From Peribacillus muralis (GTDB lineage Bacteria; Bacillota; Bacilli; Bacillales; DSM-1321), in NCBI RefSeq assembly GCF_001439925.1, contig NZ_LMBV01000004.1, positions 62,001 to 126,000 of the forward strand: DNA of 64,000 bases, written 5' to 3'. Below are positions 60,498 through 64,000 of this stretch, piece after piece. Both the position numbers and the translations under genes were made by a program. Position 1 is the stretch's first letter. Each line of letters opens with the position of its first letter. The notes under the pieces are model-generated. The model saw only the letters and a program-made list of their open reading frames with translations, had not been told where the DNA came from and ran no database searches.

Positions 60498-61544
60498 TCA
60501 TTTCACGAAATTTGGGATGTTATGAGCAAAACCTGGTGTAATGATACCGTTTTCGGTGATGATGCTAGTAATGAGATGATGAGGCGTAACGTCAAAGGCA
60601 GGATTGAATGTGTTCACGTTTTCCGGGGCGACCCTAACTCCTTGTATGTACGTGATTTCTGCTCCATCTCGTTCTTCAATCGGAATGGATGCACCTGATT
60701 CAAGAGTAAGGTCAAATGTGGTTGATGGTGCAGCCACATAAAAAGGAATCCCATAATGCTTCGCTAAGATGGCCAAGCCCAATGTCCCAATTTTATTGGC
60801 TGTATCTCCATTAGCGGCAATCCTATCTGCTCCAACTATAATTCCGTTGATTTGTTTCTGCTGAATCGTATGGGCAGCCATATTATCAGAAATTAAGGTG
60901 ACATCAACCCCCGCTTGCATCAATTCCCACGCTGTCAAACGCGCCCCTTGCAGCACAGGCCTTGTTTCACATGCGTACACTTTCAACGGAAAGTCCCTTT
61001 CTTTAGCTAAGTGAAAGGGAGCCAAGGCTGTGCCATACCGCGCAGTGGCAATTCCCCCAGCATTACAATGCGTTAGAAGGGAATCTCCTTTGGAGAAAAG
61101 GGATAATCCATGTTCGCCGATTTTCCTGCACATTTCTTCATCTTGGGCAAAGATGGCTTTTGCCTCCAACTCAAGTGCTTCTTTGGCAGTGGCAATGCTT
61201 TGGGCCGCCAGCAAAATGTTTTCCATTCTCTTTAGGGCCCAAAACAGATTGACTGCAGTGGGTCGTGAAGAGGCGAGCTTTTCGATATGCCTCTTTACGT
61301 TTTTTTTGAATTCCCCTAAATCTGTGGAAGTTTCTTGTTTGGCCCCTAGTGCTACCCCAAATGCTGCAGTCAGTCCAATTGCTGGTGCACCGCGAACTTT
61401 CAATGTCAAAATGCTGTCATATACATCATCAACTGAATGAAGTTCAATGAATTCAGTGATGGCAGGAAGGGCTTGTTGATTCAATAATGTGATATGGGAA
61501 TTATCCCATTGTACGGAATATGGTAAAACTGCTGTGGTCGTCAT
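60498..61544 (-). CDS. mtnA: 5-methylthioribose-1-phosphate isomerase MtnA
   Basis: The 348-residue enzyme shows [16 protein letters not shown] (about residue 48-63), the catalytic cysteine in [11 protein letters not shown] (about 158) and aspartate in [19 protein letters not shown] (about 237-255). It isomerises methylthioribose-1-phosphate to the ribulose form in methionine salvage. AAGGAGA lies before the ATG at 61544. It follows mtnK by 14 bases in one operon controlled by the SAM-I riboswitch upstream. Confidence 0.95.
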   Translation of the reverse strand: MTTTAVLPYSVQWDNSHITLLNQQALPAITEFIELHSVDDVYDSILTLKVRGAPAIGLTAAFGVALGAKQETSTDLGEFKKNVKRHIEKLASSRPTAVNLFWALKRMENILLAAQSIATAKEALELEAKAIFAQDEEMCRKIGEHGLSLFSKGDSLLTHCNAGGIATARYGTALAPFHLAKERDFPLKVYACETRPVLQGARLTAWELMQAGVDVTLISDNMAAHTIQQKQINGIIVGADRIAANGDTANKIGTLGLAILAKHYGIPFYVAAPSTTFDLTLESGASIPIEERDGAEITYIQGVRVAPENVNTFNPAFDVTPHHLITSIITENGIITPGFAHNIPNFVK

Positions 61545-61558
61545 GTGCAGGTCTCCTT

Positions 61559-62761
61559 TTATAAAGGGGAATAAGAAGTCAGCGTTTGTTGCTTTACCAA
61601 TTCAATGACCGCTGGTACATCTAATTCTTCCCGTTTTTTGATTAACGAAGCACCGAGCTTTAATGTGGTCGTTTTGGCCGTGATTTTCGTTTCTTTATCT
61701 TGCAAAACATTTAGATCAGCAACATGAGATAGACCGATCGTTCTCCGAATTAGTTCACAGCCGGCAAAGCCGAATGCATCTTTTTTGAATTTTGTCAGTA
61801 AATAAGGCAGATAACCTTTCACATGGCGGAATGGACTTTTATTTTGACCTTCCCATAATCCTGTATAAGTTTCTTCAAAGGCATACCAAAATTCATGAAG
61901 ATGTGTGAAAATCTCTTCTTTCCCAGCTCTATCACGTGTGACAGCCTGAAAGAGGAGGTTGGCGGTGTATTGACCAAGGTCAAAACCAACGGGTCCATAA
62001 AAAGCAAATTCCGGATCAATGACTTTTGTTTCTGTTTCACTTGCAAAAATACTTCCTGTATGTAAATCTCCATGAAGCAAGGCTTCCTGCTCGGTTTCAA
62101 AGCTTTGTTTCAGCTTAGCCACTTCGAGTATCACTTCTTGGTCATTCCAAATTTTATTGGCGGCATCCGTCAGTTCCACCTCGAAGTCACCCGGCAGCTC
62201 CTCAAAAAATGGATCCGTGAAAATAAAGACCTCAGTGATTTTACATAGTTCCGGATTCGTGAAGTGTCGGGCCACTTCTTTTTTCACTGAAGGCTCCAAG
62301 TGATAGTCGGAAGTGTAAAATGCCGTCTTCGCGACATACTCTCCAATATGTTGCGAAAGCAATGGAAACGAATCACCATCAATTAATCCACTTCTTACAA
62401 TCTTCAAGTGTGACAAGTCTTCCATGATCGTGATGGCTAGTCGCTCATCCGAATAATAGACTTGCGGTACGAATTCGGGGCAATAGCTCCGGAAATGGAT
62501 AAGGGCATTCGCTTCGATGGCAGCTCTTTTTAACGTCAGCGGCCAGCTTTCGCCAAGTACCTTGGCATAAGGGACCGCTTGTTTGATTATAATCCCTTTA
62601 TTGGTGTCCGTTTCTGTAATATGAAACACATAATTCAAGTTTCCATCGCCGATTTCTTTACAGTTTAAACGAGCAGCTGAATTGATTAACCCAAGTTTTT
62701 TTGCAAGGGTTATAGCTGTTTCAGTTGTCAATCTTTTAAAATTCGAATGATTTTGAGTCAT
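61559..62761 (-). CDS. mtnK: 5-methylthioribose kinase MtnK
   Basis: The 400-residue kinase has the aminoglycoside-phosphotransferase fold: [14 protein letters not shown] (glycine loop, about residue 38-51), [12 protein letters not shown] (ATP lysine), [14 protein letters not shown] (Brenner-type catalytic motif, about 230) and [20 protein letters not shown] (metal Asp). It phosphorylates methylthioribose, the first step of salvage after nucleosidase action. Of two adjacent ATGs, that at 62761 is six bases after GGAGGGG and preferred; the other is at 62764. It is the first gene of the riboswitch-controlled mtnKA operon. Confidence 0.94.
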   Translation of the reverse strand: MTQNHSNFKRLTTETAITLAKKLGLINSAARLNCKEIGDGNLNYVFHITETDTNKGIIIKQAVPYAKVLGESWPLTLKRAAIEANALIHFRSYCPEFVPQVYYSDERLAITIMEDLSHLKIVRSGLIDGDSFPLLSQHIGEYVAKTAFYTSDYHLEPSVKKEVARHFTNPELCKITEVFIFTDPFFEELPGDFEVELTDAANKIWNDQEVILEVAKLKQSFETEQEALLHGDLHTGSIFASETETKVIDPEFAFYGPVGFDLGQYTANLLFQAVTRDRAGKEEIFTHLHEFWYAFEETYTGLWEGQNKSPFRHVKGYLPYLLTKFKKDAFGFAGCELIRRTIGLSHVADLNVLQDKETKITAKTTTLKLGASLIKKREELDVPAVIELVKQQTLTSYSPL

Positions 62762-62791
62762 CATTTTCCCCTCCACATGCAAAATTAAAAT

Positions 62792-62824
62792 AAAAAAGCC
62801 TCTTTCATAGAGAAAGAGGCAGAA
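62792..62824 (-). terminator. Riboswitch expression-platform terminator
   Basis: On the reverse strand TGCCTCTTTCTC pairs with GAAAGAGGC and runs into TTTTTTAT. Placed directly between the SAM-I aptamer and mtnK, it is the off-state terminator formed when SAM is bound. Confidence 0.88.
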
Positions 62825-62837
62825 GTTTTAGCTTCGG

Positions 62838-62994
62838 ACCTCTCATCTCCCAGAAGTGTTTTCTGGTGGAATTAGCACCGTGCTCTGTGGATTAAGGAAT
62901 CCGGCGGTGAATCCGCCCCATTTCACAATGGTATTACAGTCGGTTGCTGGGCTTCATAGGGCCTTTATCCCTCAGCCTGCTCTTGATAAGAGTT
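62838..62994 (-). ncRNA. SAM-I (S-box) riboswitch aptamer for mtnKA
   Basis: Read on the reverse strand from 62994: CTCTTATCAAGAGCAGGCTG (P1 and the J1/2 purine block), GAGGGA...AGGCCCTATGAAGCCC (P2 with its kink-turn), GCAACC, GGTGCTAATTCC (P3/P4 conserved block) and a closing GGGAGATGAGAGG that pairs with the 5' end. All hallmarks of the S-box are present. When SAM is high the downstream terminator forms and mtnK-mtnA are silenced, which fits methionine salvage. Confidence 0.95.
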
Positions 62995-63064
62995 TATATG
63001 TTTTCTGAAATTTTAATCTTCGGGAAAATAATATCAATCTTTCAAATAGTTTGTCAATGGGAAA

Positions 63065-63847
63065 TTAATAATGATCTGGACGGCGATCTTCAAATACCGG
63101 TATTTTGTTGCGAGCTTCGGAAATTTTCTTGAAATCCAAGGTGCCTGTCAATACTTCACTTTCCTCTCCAGCTTCACTTACGATATGACCCCAAGGATCA
63201 ATGATCATCGAGTGACCGGCAAATACATTATTGCTATCCGAGCCTGAGCGATTCACGGCTACAACATAGGCCTGGTTTTCGATGGCGCGGCTGATCAATA
63301 AGGCTCTCCAATGATCAAGCCTAGGTTTTGGCCATTCTGCGGTAATGAACAGAACTTCTGCCCCTCGGGCGGTATGGGCACGCTGCCACTCCGGAAAGCG
63401 GATGTCATAACAAATGAAACCAGCACATATTTTTTCATCAAGAGTAAATAATCCATCATTCTCGCCTGGCTGCAGGAAGTGGTGTTCATCCATCAATTGA
63501 AATAAGTGAAGCTTATCGTACTCTTTAACGAGGTTCCCATCCTTATCGATGATGACCATCGTGTTATAGATGCCTTCTTGCGTTTTTTTTGCGACGGAGC
63601 CACCTATGATATGAATTTGGTGCTTGATTGCCATGTTTTTTAAAAATCCAATCGTCTGTTCGGCACCTTCATCAGCAATCTCATTCAATCTAGTCAAGTC
63701 GTAGCCCGTCGTCCAAAGCTCTGGTAAAATAACGATATCGGCTTCTTTGCTTACAGCTTTTTCCAACCATTGTTCGGCATGCTGATAATTGATATCTGGT
63801 TGTCCGAACGCTATATCCATCTGGATACAAGCTATTTTCCATTTCAT
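63065..63847 (-). CDS. mtnU: Carbon-nitrogen hydrolase MtnU (omega-amidase type)
   Basis: The nitrilase-fold catalytic triad is visible: Glu in VILPELWTTGYDL (about residue 43), Lys in EYDKLHLF (about 112) and Cys in AGFICYDIRFPEW (about 147). At 260 residues it fits MtnU (YkrU) of B. subtilis, encoded among the methionine salvage genes and thought to hydrolyse the amide of the keto-acid by-product formed in the last transamination. The ATG at 63847 has GGGGG upstream on the reverse strand. It diverges from mtnE. Confidence 0.88.
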   Translation of the reverse strand: MKWKIACIQMDIAFGQPDINYQHAEQWLEKAVSKEADIVILPELWTTGYDLTRLNEIADEGAEQTIGFLKNMAIKHQIHIIGGSVAKKTQEGIYNTMVIIDKDGNLVKEYDKLHLFQLMDEHHFLQPGENDGLFTLDEKICAGFICYDIRFPEWQRAHTARGAEVLFITAEWPKPRLDHWRALLISRAIENQAYVVAVNRSGSDSNNVFAGHSMIIDPWGHIVSEAGEESEVLTGTLDFKKISEARNKIPVFEDRRPDHY

Positions 63848-63947
63848 TCAATAAAACCCCCATAAGTAAAAAATTGCTTTACAAGACTATAATAAACATA
63901 TATCATTTGTGACTAGAATTTCAAGAAATTTCAGAGAAGGTGAATAA

Positions 63948-64000
63948 ATGTTGCAATTCGAAAAATCGAAACAGCTTCAGGAACTTCCCAAGCAGTTTTT
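63948..64000 (+). CDS. mtnE: Start of aminotransferase MtnE (partial)
   Basis: Only 17 codons are visible: MLQFEKSKQLQELPKQF, which resembles the start of MtnE (YkrV), the aminotransferase that converts ketomethylthiobutyrate to methionine in the final salvage step. AGAGAAGGTG precedes the ATG. The 100-bp divergent region with mtnU shows no S-box, so any SAM control here would have to be by other means. The gene runs off the right edge. Confidence 0.75.
   Translation, partial: MLQFEKSKQLQELPKQF

Noticed and set aside
60486-60698. 70-codon plus-strand frame over the end of mtnA
   Set aside because: Antisense to conserved mtnA sequence, with no ribosome site.

Overview
The window is a Bacillaceae chromosome segment. 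Its gene order (metA-bsaA-ypgQ-ypgR-ilvD-yphP-ypiP-ypjP-thyA-dfrA-ilvA-ypmP-ypmQ-ypmR-ypmS-msrA-msrB, then yodT-S-R-Q-P-kamA-yodN-yozD-deoD-ctpA, then the mtn genes) follows blocks known from Bacillus subtilis. Strong AGGAGG-type ribosome sites, a SAM-I riboswitch and sporulation genes fit a spore-former of the Bacillus/Peribacillus type. The genus is an inference from gene order and protein style only. No rRNA, tRNA or CRISPR array was seen.

Positions 1-27.4 kb are core chromosome: methionine, isoleucine/valine and folate/thymidylate synthesis (metA, ilvD, ilvA, thyA, dfrA), redox repair (bsaA, bacilliredoxin, msrA, msrB), Tat export (tatA, tatC), a Sco1-type copper chaperone, two DegV proteins, an ABC-F ATPase, a TerC protein, an anthrax-lethal-factor-like metalloprotease, two SGNH hydrolases and a YjcZ-type sporulation peptide with a good SigK-type promoter. 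Positions 27.4-28.8 kb hold decayed mobile DNA: an internally deleted IS1182-type transposase and a GC-rich dispersed repeat.

Positions 28.8-37 kb hold a beta-lysine/acyl-CoA type catabolic and osmolyte cluster (aminotransferase, two CoA-transferase subunits, M20 deacetylase, beta-lysine acetyltransferase), then a PAS/AAA+ sigma-54 activator. That activator sits directly before a near-consensus sigma-54 promoter and kamA (lysine 2,3-aminomutase). A YozE protein and a membrane sensor histidine kinase follow.

Positions 39.70-54.76 kb are an AT-rich, about 15.06-kb integrated element that splits one chromosomal gene (positional yodN). Joining the flanks at the shared 6-bp AAATTT core restores an uninterrupted 235-codon frame. 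The element carries a large serine integrase, a replication-type protein, small DNA-binding proteins, an HNH-type gene without a normal start codon, an HK97-type prohead protease fused to a major capsid protein, a tail-tube-like protein, a P27-type small terminase and a two-gene nuclease-helicase system resembling Hachiman/AbpAB. It has no portal, large terminase, tape measure or lysis genes. This fits a phage satellite (PICI-like) that replaces part of a helper's particle, and it is the most interesting object in the window.

Positions 54.76-64 kb return to core: the yodN remainder, yozD, deoD, a CtpA-type protease, a repeat/IS3-remnant stretch, an LCP-family protein, and the methionine salvage genes mtnA and mtnK under a SAM-I riboswitch, with mtnU and the start of mtnE.
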